A stretch of 64,000 nt of DNA, taken from assembly GCA_937975765.1 (NCBI GenBank), contig CALJUR010000048.1, forward strand, positions 1 to 64,000, given 5' to 3'. The translations under genes and the position numbers were made by a program. Below, one piece after another: positions 34,520 through 43,457 of the stretch. Source of the stretch: an uncultured Myxococcales bacterium. Lineage in GTDB: Bacteria; Myxococcota_A; UBA9042; DTJE01. Below the pieces are notes generated by a model. The model was given only the letters and a program-made list of their open reading frames with translations. It ran no database searches and was not told the origin of the DNA. Each line of letters begins with the position of its first letter. Within the stretch, counting starts at the first letter, position 1.

Positions 34520-37078
34520 ATGAGGACGTTCGTTGGCGGGTCTGCAGGGACCCTCTTCGCGGCGATGGCTTCCCTGGCGCTGGCGACGGCGGTCGCCTGC
34601 GGGGGATCGAACGGCAAGGACACCGGCGCGCCGGACGCGGTCGACGTCGCGGACGTGCCGCAGGCCGACGTGCCGGACGAGCCCGCCGACGCCGAGGGGG
34701 ACGCGCCCGCGGACCTGCCGGGCGACGTTCCCGCCGACGAGGCCGCCGACGCCGCAGGGGACGCGCCCGCGGACGCCGACGACGTCCCCGACGCGGCCGA
34801 CGTCCCCGCGGAAACCGGCCCGGGCCTGGACGACCCGCCCTACACGCGCTGGGTGGACCCGTTCATCGGCACCGGCGGGCAGGCGTTCAACATCGGGTCG
34901 TCGCTGCCCGGCGCCACCGCCCCCTGGGGCATGGTCAAGGCCAGCCCGGACACGCACGGGCCCTACGGCGGCCCGCCCCCCGGCTTCCAGCACTGCGCGG
35001 GTTACTGGTACGACGACACGCGGTCCTACGGGATCACGCACACCCACATGCACGGGACCGGCGGCACCCACTACGGCAACCTGTCCGTCTTCCCGGCGAC
35101 CGGCATGACCGACGCGATGATCCCGAAGGACCAGCGCCTGATGCCCTTCACGCACCTGGACGAGGTGGCGCGGCCCGGGTACTACGCGATGTCGCTGGGG
35201 CGCCCCGGCGAGTACGAAGGCACGGGCTTCGCGCGCCACGAGGTGACGGCGACGACCCGCTGCGCGCACCACCGCATCCGGTTCACGAGCGGGGACGCGA
35301 GCGGCGCGGTCGTGCTGGACGCGGCGATGGGGCTGCTGGACGGGCGCTGCGGCGGCGGGGAGATCGTCGTGGATGCCGCGAACCGCACCTTCGAGGGGCG
35401 CAGCAACAACGCGTCGGACGGCTTCGACCTGTTCTTCACGGGCCGGTTCGACCGCGAGATCGCGTCGTTCGGGACGTGGGTGGACGGGGCCGTGCAGGCG
35501 GGCCGCGCGCAGGTCACGGCGACGACCAACCCGTCGGAGTTCGGCGCGTGGGCGACGTTCGACACCGCCGCTGACCCGGTCGTGGAATTCCAGTTGTGCA
35601 TCTCGTTCGTTTCGATCGAAAGCGCCCGCGGGAACCGGGACGCCGAGATGCCCGCCTTCGACTTCGACGGCACCGCGGCGGCGACGCTGGCGCAGTGGGA
35701 GGACGAGCTGGCGATCGTCGAGGTGCAGGGCGGAACGCAGGCGTCCAAGCGGAACTTCTACACCGCGCTGTACCACGTGATGCAGATGCCCACGATCTAC
35801 AGCGACGTGGACGGGGCCTACCGGGGCTTCGACCAGCAGGTGCACCAGGCCGACGGCTGGACCTACTACTCGGACATGTCGCTGTGGGACACGTTCCGGA
35901 CGCAGGTGCCGCTGATCACGCTGTTCTGGCCCGAGGTCCAGCGCGACCAGATGCGGTCGCTGGCCGCGATGACGGCGCAGGGGGGGTACGTGCCGAAGTG
36001 GCCGATGGCGACGCACGACACGGGCAGCATGCTGGGCGAGCACGCGGCGTCGGCGATGGGCGACGCGTACGTGAAGGGCATCACGGACCTGGACACGCCC
36101 GACTTCGGCCTGGATTCGTTCTACGAGGGCCTGAAGCGGACCGCGGACGGGCCGCTGCCGGGCGGGTCGTACGGCCGGCGCGACTGCATCGAGCAGTACC
36201 TGGAACTGGGGTACTGCCCGGCCGACGAGTCGGACGAGTCGGTGTCCTACACGATCGAGTACGCGTTCAACGACTTCTGCCTGGCGCGGATGGCGACCGG
36301 GATGGGGCGGGCCGACGACGCGGCGCGGTGGACGGAACGGGCCGGCTACTGGAAGAACCTGTGGAACGGGGAGTCGAACTTCCTGATGCCGCGCAACCGG
36401 GACGGGACCTTCGTCGCCGCCGATCCGGACCTGTGGGACCTGGACAACCGCTACTACACGGAGGGGTCGGCGAGGCAGTGGTCCTGGTTCGTGCCGCACG
36501 ACGAGGACGGGTTGCGCCGGGCGTTCGACCCGGAAGACGAGGCCGCGGCGAACGCAGCCTTCATCGCGAAACTGGACGAGTTCTTCGTCAAGGCCGACGA
36601 GAACTTCGTGTTCGACCTGCCGTCGCAGTGGTTCTACCAGGGCAACGAGCCGGACATCCACGCGCCGCTCCTGTTCATCCGGGCGGGCCGGCCGGACCTG
36701 GCGCACCGGTGGGCGCGCTGGTCGCTGCAGATGAACTGGAAGGACACGTACGACGGCCTGTCGGGCAACGACGACGCCGGCACGATGGCGGCATGGTACG
36801 TGTTCGTGGCAATCGGGCTGTACCCTTGGCCGTGCTTCCCGGGGTACTACGTGACGGCGCCGTCGTTCGACCGGGCCGTCGTGCACCTGCCGGGCGGGAA
36901 GACGCTGACGGTCGTGTCGGACGGCGCGGGCGGGGACGCCGGGTACGCCGGTTCGCCGACGTTCGCGGGACGGCCGGTGGATGGCTGGTGGATCCCGCAC
37001 GACGACCTGGTCGAGGGCGGCACGCTGCAGATGACGATGTCGAAGGACCCGCCGCCGGCTGCTCGCGGCGCGCGGTAG
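34520..37078 (+). CDS. Secreted lipoprotein GH92 alpha-mannosidase
   Basis: 852 residues. A lipobox (TAVAC) is followed by about 75 residues of Asp/Val/Pro/Ala spacer, then a GH92 domain from TRWVDPFIGTGGQAFNIG onward. Family blocks are HTHMHGTGG, NFYTALYHVMQMP, the DMSLWDTFRTQVPLI stretch, GYVPKWP and the closing LSGNDDAGTMAAWYVF with the glutamate/aspartate catalytic region. GH92 enzymes are calcium-dependent exo-alpha-mannosidases of N-glycans and yeast mannan. GGGAGGA precedes the ATG at 34520. Together with the GH38 enzyme this implies surface mannan or glycoprotein degradation. Confidence 0.9.
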   Translation: MRTFVGGSAGTLFAAMASLALATAVACGGSNGKDTGAPDAVDVADVPQADVPDEPADAEGDAPADLPGDVPADEAADAAGDAPADADDVPDAADVPAETGPGLDDPPYTRWVDPFIGTGGQAFNIGSSLPGATAPWGMVKASPDTHGPYGGPPPGFQHCAGYWYDDTRSYGITHTHMHGTGGTHYGNLSVFPATGMTDAMIPKDQRLMPFTHLDEVARPGYYAMSLGRPGEYEGTGFARHEVTATTRCAHHRIRFTSGDASGAVVLDAAMGLLDGRCGGGEIVVDAANRTFEGRSNNASDGFDLFFTGRFDREIASFGTWVDGAVQAGRAQVTATTNPSEFGAWATFDTAADPVVEFQLCISFVSIESARGNRDAEMPAFDFDGTAAATLAQWEDELAIVEVQGGTQASKRNFYTALYHVMQMPTIYSDVDGAYRGFDQQVHQADGWTYYSDMSLWDTFRTQVPLITLFWPEVQRDQMRSLAAMTAQGGYVPKWPMATHDTGSMLGEHAASAMGDAYVKGITDLDTPDFGLDSFYEGLKRTADGPLPGGSYGRRDCIEQYLELGYCPADESDESVSYTIEYAFNDFCLARMATGMGRADDAARWTERAGYWKNLWNGESNFLMPRNRDGTFVAADPDLWDLDNRYYTEGSARQWSWFVPHDEDGLRRAFDPEDEAAANAAFIAKLDEFFVKADENFVFDLPSQWFYQGNEPDIHAPLLFIRAGRPDLAHRWARWSLQMNWKDTYDGLSGNDDAGTMAAWYVFVAIGLYPWPCFPGYYVTAPSFDRAVVHLPGGKTLTVVSDGAGGDAGYAGSPTFAGRPVDGWWIPHDDLVEGGTLQMTMSKDPPPAARGAR

Positions 37079-37163
37079 GCCCCCCGCCCGCGCCGGATCC
37101 CGGCCACCCCCGGATCGCCCCGCCCGTGGTACCCTCGCCGCGTCCCCTGCCGGGAGCCGGTCG

Positions 37164-38558
37164 ATGAAGACGCTCGCCTCGTTCGCACCCGTCGCTGCCG
37201 CGGTGGCGGTCCTTGCCTTCCTGCCGATCACGGCCTGCGGGGGTTCGTCGTCGAACGACGACGCCGTGACCGACACCGATGTCGCGGCGGAGGTGCCCGC
37301 GGACGCTGTCGAGGAGGCCGTGGCCGACGTGCCGGGCGACCTTCCGGGGGAACTGCCCGCCGACCTGCCGCACGAGGCCGCTTCGGACGCCGCGGATCTG
37401 CCTGCCGATTTCCCGGTCGACGTGGCGCAGGAGACCACCGACGCGATCGACTACGACTACCGGCCGCCGCTGCTGACCCCGGCGCAGATCGGGTACCGGT
37501 CGGTGACGGGACCGTGGCTTGGTTCCGTCATCTACTTCAACACCTGGAGCATGGACGGCGTGAAGCCCGACGACATCCGGATGGTGACCCCCGACGGCGC
37601 CGCCAGGGCGATCCGGCTGCAGGCAGACCGCGTGTGGACCTTCGGGGTCGCGCCCGACGGACGCATCGCCTTCGCGTCCGCCGACCCGCTGAAGGCGACG
37701 AACTACCCGGACCTGGAGTACCTGGGCGACGCCATCCAGTACACGTTCCTGGTACGGCCCGGCGAGGATCCGGTGCAGGTGTCCAACGGGCGCGTCAACG
37801 ATGAGTGCCACGCCTTCCTGCCCGACGGCAGGACGCTGGTGATGTGCCGGCGCGGTCACCTGCGGCGCGTGGGCGACGACTACCTGAACGACCCGTACCG
37901 CGTGGTCAAGGTGGACCTGGACAGCGGGGACGAGACGTTCCTGTCGCCGCTGGTCGACCTGCAGCACGACCTGAACCCGAACTGGCGGCAGGACGGCCGG
38001 CTGGTGTTCATGCGGCAGTGGGCGGACACGCTGGACACCGCGCTGTACACGATGGACGTGGACGGCGGGGTCCCCGCGATGCTGCTGGAGGGGGCGTTCC
38101 GGCCGTCGATCTCGGAGGACGGCAAGGTGATGTGGTTCCGGAAGAGCGGCGTCACGGGCTGGTGGAAGTCGCCGGCGGACCAGCCCGGAGCGGGCGCGGT
38201 CGTCGAATTGCTGCAGGGCAACCTGGTGGCGGGCGTCACCCCTTCTCCCGACGGCTCGCAGGTCGTGTACGAGGTGTCCGACAACCCGAACAACTGCACC
38301 GACCTGTGGGTCGCGGACGCGGCCGACGGCTTCCAGAACCCCCGCCAGTTGGTCGATTGCGACGCCGCGCACGACCACGTCTTCATCAGCAACGTCCGCT
38401 GGGTGAACTCGACGGTGGGCGACGTTCCGCAGCCGACGCCCGAGGCGGTCGAGGCGGCCGACGAGCCGGTGGCGGAGGCGACCGACGAGCCGGCGGTGGA
38501 GGCCGCGGAGATCGAGGACGCCGCCGAGCCGTCGCCCGAGGTCGCGCCCGGAACCTGA
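37164..38558 (+). CDS. TolB-like beta-propeller lipoprotein
   Basis: 464 residues. The lipobox is LPITAC, followed by an acidic Asp/Val/Pro/Ala spacer to about residue 92. The globular part has repeating beta-propeller strands in TolB/WD40-like style (GVAPDGRIAFASAD, NPNWRQDGRLVFMRQ, RPSISEDGKVMWFRK, TPSPDGSQVVYEVSD, each with an SxDGxxxxF-like core). The tail is again Glu/Ala/Pro-rich. It follows the GH92 gene by 85 bases in the same direction. It is probably a surface protein-binding scaffold; no enzyme motif is visible. Confidence 0.78.
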   Translation: MKTLASFAPVAAAVAVLAFLPITACGGSSSNDDAVTDTDVAAEVPADAVEEAVADVPGDLPGELPADLPHEAASDAADLPADFPVDVAQETTDAIDYDYRPPLLTPAQIGYRSVTGPWLGSVIYFNTWSMDGVKPDDIRMVTPDGAARAIRLQADRVWTFGVAPDGRIAFASADPLKATNYPDLEYLGDAIQYTFLVRPGEDPVQVSNGRVNDECHAFLPDGRTLVMCRRGHLRRVGDDYLNDPYRVVKVDLDSGDETFLSPLVDLQHDLNPNWRQDGRLVFMRQWADTLDTALYTMDVDGGVPAMLLEGAFRPSISEDGKVMWFRKSGVTGWWKSPADQPGAGAVVELLQGNLVAGVTPSPDGSQVVYEVSDNPNNCTDLWVADAADGFQNPRQLVDCDAAHDHVFISNVRWVNSTVGDVPQPTPEAVEAADEPVAEATDEPAVEAAEIEDAAEPSPEVAPGT

Positions 38559-38615
38559 AGCACGCGCCCTGCCCTTGACGGGCCGTCCGAGGCCTGCCTG
38601 CACCGGAGGTCCTTC

Positions 38616-38987
38616 ATGCCCCGCCTGATCGAGTCCCCGGTGGTCATCCAGGCCGCCGGCAACCCGCCCAAGACCATCCGGGAGTTCGTGGGCGGGCCCA
38701 GCACGGGCACCCGCGAGGTCAGCGTTGCCCGCATGGTGTCGCCGTCCGGCTGGAGCGAGCCCGGCCAGCGCCCGGAGTTCGCCGAGGTCAGCGTCGTGCT
38801 GCGCGGCATGCTTCGGGTGGAGTTCGAGGGGGGCGCGATGGACGTGCACGCCGGCCAGGCCGTGATGACGGCCCCCGGCGAGTGGATCCGGTACGGCACC
38901 CCCGGCCCCGAGGGCGCCGAGTACGTCGCAGTCTGCCTGCCCGCCTTCAGCCCCGAGACCGTGCACCGGGACGCGACGGCCCTCTGA
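38616..38987 (+). CDS. Cupin-fold protein
   Basis: 123 residues forming a single small beta-barrel. The pattern GQRPEFAEVSVVLRGMLRVEFEGG followed by VHAGQAVMTAPGEWIRYG matches cupin motifs 1 and 2, but the canonical metal histidines of motif 1 are largely replaced, so metal binding is uncertain. GGAGG at 38605 supports the ATG. It lies 57 bases after the propeller lipoprotein. Function unknown. Confidence 0.7.
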   Translation: MPRLIESPVVIQAAGNPPKTIREFVGGPSTGTREVSVARMVSPSGWSEPGQRPEFAEVSVVLRGMLRVEFEGGAMDVHAGQAVMTAPGEWIRYGTPGPEGAEYVAVCLPAFSPETVHRDATAL

Positions 38988-39026
38988 CGGGGTGCACGGG
39001 GTCCGCCGCCGGTCGTCGCGCCGGGT

Positions 39027-39380
39027 TCAGAACACCAGGACGCGGTCCGCCGCCAGCGTGGCCTCGGACAGTTCGTCCAGCGAGCTGCGCCGGCAACCTT
39101 CCTGCAGTTCGGCTTCCGTCATCCCGCGGGCGTCCATGCAGGTCCCGCACAGCAGCACCCGGCCTTTGCGGCCCAGCAGCCCCTTCAGCATCCTTTCGAG
39201 GTTGTAGTACCCGTTCGGCGTCTTCTGGCCGGTCCTGGCTGTGGCCACGGCATCCCCCATCAGGAACACCGTCACCTCCTCTGCCGCCTGCAGTTTCAGC
39301 AGGTTCGCCGCCAGCCGGATGCCGTTGTAGGTCCGCTCGGTCCCGTAGGGCGGGTCGTTCAAGATGAACAAGGTCTTCAC
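39027..39380 (-). CDS. DsrE-family sulfur-relay-like protein
   Basis: 117 residues from a GTG start at 39380 with GGGAGG upstream. The family is recognised by the N-terminal KTLFILNDPPYGTERTYN, the VTVFLMGDAV strand, the cysteine motif LLCGTCMDARGM and the end ATLAADRVLVF. DsrE proteins carry sulfur on a conserved cysteine in thiol or persulfide transfer. It is a single gene, divergent from a ModE-like regulator gene. Confidence 0.85.
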   Translation of the reverse strand: MKTLFILNDPPYGTERTYNGIRLAANLLKLQAAEEVTVFLMGDAVATARTGQKTPNGYYNLERMLKGLLGRKGRVLLCGTCMDARGMTEAELQEGCRRSSLDELSEATLAADRVLVF

Positions 39381-39513
39381 GCGGTCCTCCCTGTCAGGTC
39401 TGCGAATCGTGCCCGGCGACGCCCGCCGGTCCGTCCCTGGATCCACCTTTCACCTGTGCCTGTCAAGCGGCCGGCAGGGGGGGCGTTTCGCCGGAAGCCT
39501 CCCGGTTGCATGG

Positions 39514-39547
39514 CCTGCATGATGCCGGTACAACGTGACCATGCAGG
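39514..39547. promoter_or_regulatory. Inverted repeat CCTGCAT...ATGCAGG between dsrE-like and modE-like genes
   Basis: Two perfect 7-base arms (39514-39520 and 39541-39547) separated by 20 bases lie in the 233-base divergent gap, about 65 bases before the regulator gene. They could form a binding site for that regulator. The spacing is wide, and the inference is weak. Confidence 0.3.
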
Positions 39548-39613
39548 ATGGGCGTTTGCCTTCCGGCACACGACGGGTCCCTTCGGGCACTCCTTCGACG
39601 GGGAAGGTGGGGA

Positions 39614-39994
39614 ATGGAAGCGAGGAAGGAGCGACGGGCCGCAGCGGGCATCGGGCCGCAGGTCCGCGCGAGGGCGTGGATCGAGTGGGAGGGCCAGGCG
39701 TTCATCGGACCGGGGCGCGCCGCGCTGCTGGATGGCGTGCGCCAGCATGGGTCGATCGCGAAGGCCGCACAGGACGTGGGGGTGTCGTACCGCACGGCGT
39801 GGAAGTGGATCGGCATCATGAACCGGGCGGCGCGGCATCCCCTGGTACAGGCGGCCCCGGGCGGGCGCGGGGGAGGACACGCCAGCCTGACGCCGACGGG
39901 CGTGGCGGCGCTGGAGGCGCAACACCGGCTGGCAAGGGACCTGGACGCATTCGTGGAACGGATGAACCGGGAACTGGCGAAGCTGCAATTGTAG
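39614..39994 (+). CDS. ModE-like winged-helix regulator without TOBE domain
   Basis: 126 residues. The helix-turn-helix HGSIAKAAQDVGVSYRTAWKW closely fits the ModE N-terminal domain, and the following IMNR and ARHPLV blocks also match. Full ModE carries molybdate-binding TOBE domains, which are absent here, so the effector is not evident. The ATG at 39614 is preceded by GGAAGGTGGGG. It converges on the TrmO-FmdE gene 68 bases away. FmdE-type domains and ModE both occur in Mo/W biology, so a functional link is possible but unproven. Confidence 0.8.
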   Translation: MEARKERRAAAGIGPQVRARAWIEWEGQAFIGPGRAALLDGVRQHGSIAKAAQDVGVSYRTAWKWIGIMNRAARHPLVQAAPGGRGGGHASLTPTGVAALEAQHRLARDLDAFVERMNRELAKLQL

Positions 39995-40061
39995 GGTGGG
40001 ACCCCCGTGCCCCGCCATTCTGGCGTACCGGTCGAGAAAGGCGGGGGACGGGGCCCCCGCC
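39992..40061. repeat. Two GC-rich hairpin repeats between convergent stops
   Basis: A degenerate copy overlaps the regulator stop (TAGGGTGGGACCCCCGTGCC region), and a complete copy at 40040-40061 abuts the TAG stop of the minus-strand TrmO-FmdE gene. Each gene therefore ends at its own hairpin, in the same orientation relative to transcription. Confidence 0.85.
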
Positions 40062-40880
40062 CTACAGCCGAACGAAGCCGTCGGCGATCCAGCGGGACGG
40101 GTCGCCCGCGAAGACGGCGTCGCAGCCGTCGCGCAGGTCCAGCGCCAGGGTGCGGCCCTCGAACGAGAACAGGAACCGCGGCGCGCCCGGCGCCGTCGCG
40201 ATCGCCACGCGCCCCGACGCGAACGTCCCCCCCATCAGCCCGATCACCGCGTCCAGCGAGGCGTCACAGGCGACCACGCAGGCCGACAGGCGCGGGTCAC
40301 GCGCGTCCGCGTCGAACTCCCGGATCGCCGCGAAGACCGCCGCCAGCCCGGCCATCGCCCCCGGCGGCACCGGCACCGGACCCAGGTGGTTGTCCAGGTC
40401 GCGCCGCAGGAACGACGCCAGCAGCGCGTCCGGGATCGCCGACTGCCGCACCCTCTTCACCGTCCGCGCGCCAAAGACGCCGTCCCACCCGGGGTTGTAG
40501 GTCTTCAGGTCCACCAGCGGCGTGCCGTCCACCAGGTCCAGGTGGTCCACGAACAGCCGCAACCCCTCGCGGCGCAGCAGCGGCACCACGCTGACGGACA
40601 CGGGATTGGGCCGGTCCGGCGACCGCGTCGCGAACACCCCCTGCAGCGGGGCGTCCGGGTCGATCCGCCGAGGGCGCGCCACCCGCACGGAACGGTCGGC
40701 CCGGTGCAGCCACGCCAGCACGACGATGTGCGACGACCGCTCGATGCCGTCCAGCGCGGTCCCGCAGTCCGGGAAGACCTCCAGCACCGCCGGTCCGCCA
40801 CCCAGGGGAATCGCCTCGCGGCTCGAATGGGGGCCGTGCACGATGCCGATCGGTTCCAGCACCAGGTCCGGGGCGCTCAT
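40062..40880 (-). CDS. TrmO-type tRNA methyltransferase fused to an FmdE-like domain
   Basis: 272 residues. The N-terminal 140 residues fit TrmO (TsaA/YaeB): LEPIGIVHGPHSS, ATRSPDRPNPVSVS and HLDLVDGTPLVDLKTYNPGWD. TrmO N6-methylates threonylcarbamoyladenosine-37 in tRNA. The rest resembles FmdE: a helical region, then SACVVACDASLDAVIGLMGG and TFASGRVAIATA, matching the cysteine/aspartate block of FmdE-family proteins. The FmdE HGHxCPG motif is reduced to DNHLGPVP. The start overlaps the TonB receptor stop (ATGA), so it belongs to the uptake operon. Confidence 0.8.
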   Translation of the reverse strand: MSAPDLVLEPIGIVHGPHSSREAIPLGGGPAVLEVFPDCGTALDGIERSSHIVVLAWLHRADRSVRVARPRRIDPDAPLQGVFATRSPDRPNPVSVSVVPLLRREGLRLFVDHLDLVDGTPLVDLKTYNPGWDGVFGARTVKRVRQSAIPDALLASFLRRDLDNHLGPVPVPPGAMAGLAAVFAAIREFDADARDPRLSACVVACDASLDAVIGLMGGTFASGRVAIATAPGAPRFLFSFEGRTLALDLRDGCDAVFAGDPSRWIADGFVRL

Positions 40881-42868
40881 TCCTTCTCCCCGCCGGGCGG
40901 GGCCGGCTGCGCCGACGCGATGCGAAAGCGCGCGCCCAGCCACACCTGGCGTCCGGGGTCGGGAAAACCGTACTCGCTCTGCACGTCCGAGTCCAGCAGG
41001 TTGGTCACGCGCGCCCACAGTTCCAGCCAGGCGGCGGGACGGAGGTCCAGGCGTGCATCCCAGGTCGCGGCGGTCGGCAGGCGCGACCACGCGCGCGTCT
41101 CGGGGTCCTGGTAGTCGCGCGGCCCGACCACGCGGACCTGGGAGGACAGTTCCAGCCACGCCGCCGGGATCCAGGCGATTTGCGCCGTCGCCTTGTGCGC
41201 CGGGCGGTACGGCAGCGTGGCATGCTGCACGCCGGAATCGGTGCGGCGCGCGTGCAGGAACGAGTAAGCGGCGCGAGCCTCCAGCCACCGCCACGGCCGC
41301 AGTTCCACCCCGGCCTCGCAGCCGGCCATCCGGGCGTGCCCGACGTTCTGCAACTGGTCGATCCCCTGCCCCAGCGCGACCCGGTCGATCAGGTCCGCGA
41401 CCTCGGCGTCGTATCCCCCGGCCGTCAGCGTCAGCCAACGCCAGGGCCGCGCCGACACGTCCAGGCCGACGTGCCAGGCCGACTCCGGCGACAGCGCGGG
41501 GTTCGGCTTGCGGAAGCTCTGCGCCTCCGAGAAGCGCTCCTTCAGCGACGCGAACCGCGTGCGCCGCGCGGCGGTGACCTTCACGGCCAGCCCGCCGACC
41601 GGCGACCACCGCACCGAGGCCAGCGGGCCCCAGCCCACGCGGGTGGCGGCGTCGTTGGTCGGAAGGTCGCCGGGGACCTCCACGTCGACCTGCATCCCGG
41701 TCAGCGCCTGCCAGTGGCGCCCGAAGGCGGCCTCGACCTCGGGCGCGGCCGTGACCAGCGTGCGCGAATACGTGCGCGTGTCCATGCCCGGCCCGGGGTC
41801 GTCCCGGTGGCGCTCGTGCTGGGCGCCCGCCCACAACCGCACGTCGATCGTGACGTCCCGCGCGGCATCGATGCCGTACCGCAGCCGGGCCCGCCCCCCG
41901 AACTGCTGGTCGCGGTACCTCGAATGGAAGGCCCGGGCGCTGGCCTGCGTCGCGTACGTCCCGTCGTCGTAGCCGTCCAGCAGGTTCTCGTAGAGGCGCG
42001 CGTAGACCATCTCGTCCATGCCCAGGCGGCCCGCGGTCCCCTCGTGCGCCAGCGACACGCCGAAGACACGCCAGTCCGTGAAGCGCCAGTAGCGCGGCAG
42101 GAGGTCCCGGGTGGACGGCGGCACCCCGCGCTCGCCGTCCAGCACCAGCAGGCCCACCCGGACGTCGTGGCCGTTCGCGACCCGCACGCGCAGGCCGCCG
42201 CCGCCGTGCACGCGCCGGGCGTCGCTGTTCAGGCGGTTGCCGCCGGGCTGGTTCCCGGTGGGGGTGTACGCCTGCGACAGGGGCCAGGGCGAGGCCTGGT
42301 CCAGCCCGCCGAACACCTGCCAGGCCACGCGCCCCGCCTGCATCGAGTGGTAGCCGGCCAGCCGGTAGGTGGAGTCGTTGCGGGACTCGGTGACGATCTC
42401 CAGCAGCGGCCCCTCGCCGGGCAGGCGCGTGACCAGGTTGACCGCGCCGCCCAGGCCGTTCGGGCCGTAGACGACCGACCCCGGTCCCTTCACGACGGTG
42501 ACGTGGTCGACCAGTTCGGCGGGCACCATGCCCAGGTCCAGTTGGCCGTCGTAGGGGATGTAGGCAGGCGCCCCGTCGATCAGCACGGCGGTCTGCCGCT
42601 GGTCGAAACCGCGCAGGCTGAAGATGCGCTCGCCGCGGGAACCGGTCGTCGCGTGGACGGAGGTCTGCGACTCCAGGACCTCGGCCGCGGTGCGGGCGCC
42701 CTCGCGCTCGATCCGGGCGCGCGGGATGCGGTCGATGTCCGGGTCGGGCGGCAGCGACGGGTCGGCGACCACGACGGTCTCGCTGGCGGACTCGGGGGTC
42801 GCGCCCATCGCGCAGACCGCCAGGACGCAGAACGCCCCGCGGACCGCCGCTCGCCGCCCCCCGCTCAT
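40877..42868 (-). CDS. TonB-dependent outer-membrane receptor
   Basis: 663 residues. A signal peptide (about residues 1-28) is followed by a plug domain with a TonB-box-like ETVVVAD, RIFSLRGFDQRQTAVLIDG, the VTVVKGPGSVVYGPNGLGG block and VNLVTRL, then a 22-strand-type barrel ending with WARVTNLLDSDVQSEYGFP and a terminal aromatic strand (VWLGARFRI). It imports a specific ligand across the outer membrane with TonB energy. Its stop overlaps the TrmO-FmdE start, and the lipoprotein gene lies 121 bases upstream. The ligand is not deducible. Confidence 0.92.
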   Translation of the reverse strand: MSGGRRAAVRGAFCVLAVCAMGATPESASETVVVADPSLPPDPDIDRIPRARIEREGARTAAEVLESQTSVHATTGSRGERIFSLRGFDQRQTAVLIDGAPAYIPYDGQLDLGMVPAELVDHVTVVKGPGSVVYGPNGLGGAVNLVTRLPGEGPLLEIVTESRNDSTYRLAGYHSMQAGRVAWQVFGGLDQASPWPLSQAYTPTGNQPGGNRLNSDARRVHGGGGLRVRVANGHDVRVGLLVLDGERGVPPSTRDLLPRYWRFTDWRVFGVSLAHEGTAGRLGMDEMVYARLYENLLDGYDDGTYATQASARAFHSRYRDQQFGGRARLRYGIDAARDVTIDVRLWAGAQHERHRDDPGPGMDTRTYSRTLVTAAPEVEAAFGRHWQALTGMQVDVEVPGDLPTNDAATRVGWGPLASVRWSPVGGLAVKVTAARRTRFASLKERFSEAQSFRKPNPALSPESAWHVGLDVSARPWRWLTLTAGGYDAEVADLIDRVALGQGIDQLQNVGHARMAGCEAGVELRPWRWLEARAAYSFLHARRTDSGVQHATLPYRPAHKATAQIAWIPAAWLELSSQVRVVGPRDYQDPETRAWSRLPTAATWDARLDLRPAAWLELWARVTNLLDSDVQSEYGFPDPGRQVWLGARFRIASAQPAPPGGEKE

Positions 42869-42889
42869 ACGGTGCCGTCCCCCCTGTAG

Positions 42890-42977
42890 AGCGGGGGCCC
42901 CGTCCCCCGCCTCCCCGAACCCGCGATCCCCGGATGTGCGCCGGACGCCCTGGGCGGGACGCGGGGGCCCCGCCCTT
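42890..42977. repeat. GC-rich hairpin repeat upstream of the TonB receptor gene
   Basis: A complete copy (AGCGGGGG, loop CCCCGT, CCCCCGCC) at 42890-42911 and a partial one near 42962-42977 lie between the lipoprotein gene and the receptor gene. If they terminate or process RNA, they would set different levels for the two parts of the operon. Confidence 0.82.
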
Positions 42978-42989
42978 CCGGACCCCGGC

Positions 42990-43457
42990 CTACCTGTCGG
43001 CCAGCAGGATGCGAGCCGTGTCGCTGACCCGCAGGCACCCCGGATACTGCAGGGCCTCGTCCCAGGCCAGGTTGCGGGTGGCCGGGCTGATGTATCCCTG
43101 GACCAGCAGTCCTCCCTGTACCGGGACCAGGCCGGTGCAGTTCGACTTCGACCCGGGCATGAAGCCGTCGGAAGCGGCGAAGTCGGCCGTGACCGTGCCC
43201 AGGTCCAGGTCCGGGAAGGCTTCCTTCACGACGTCGGACAACCGCACGAAGTCCAGCCCGCCAACCTGCACGACCGCCAGGTCCGAGAGGTCGGCGTCCA
43301 CCGCCTGGCCGCCGTGCTCGACCGCCACCGTCACGGCAGACGTCCCCTCGCCCGTCGCGTCGCCGGTGTCGGACGACGATGCGTCGCACCCCGTCGCCAG
43401 GAATGCCAGCGCCAGCATCGCCAGCGCGCCGAAGGACCCGTTCCGGATCGTCCTCAT
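42990..43457 (-). CDS. Small lipoprotein of the TonB/ECF-like uptake operon
   Basis: 155 residues. The lipobox is FLATGC at about residue 24, then a Ser/Thr/Gly/Asp linker. The mature domain of about 115 residues has a pattern faintly like the molybdopterin-oxidoreductase or DUF4430-like beta fold (LSDVVKEAFPDL, VTADFAASDGFMPG, then LLVQGYISPATRN) with two cysteines that could pair. It is neither a classical solute-binding protein nor a known family to me. The start overlaps the stop of the T-like/THEP1 gene (ATGA), so it is made with the inner-membrane part of the system. Confidence 0.72.
   Translation of the reverse strand: MRTIRNGSFGALAMLALAFLATGCDASSSDTGDATGEGTSAVTVAVEHGGQAVDADLSDLAVVQVGGLDFVRLSDVVKEAFPDLDLGTVTADFAASDGFMPGSKSNCTGLVPVQGGLLVQGYISPATRNLAWDEALQYPGCLRVSDTARILLADR

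Noticed and set aside
34295..37438. A 1047-residue minus-strand open frame
   Set aside because: Antisense of the GH92 gene; low-complexity Arg/Val/His translation with no recognisable domain.
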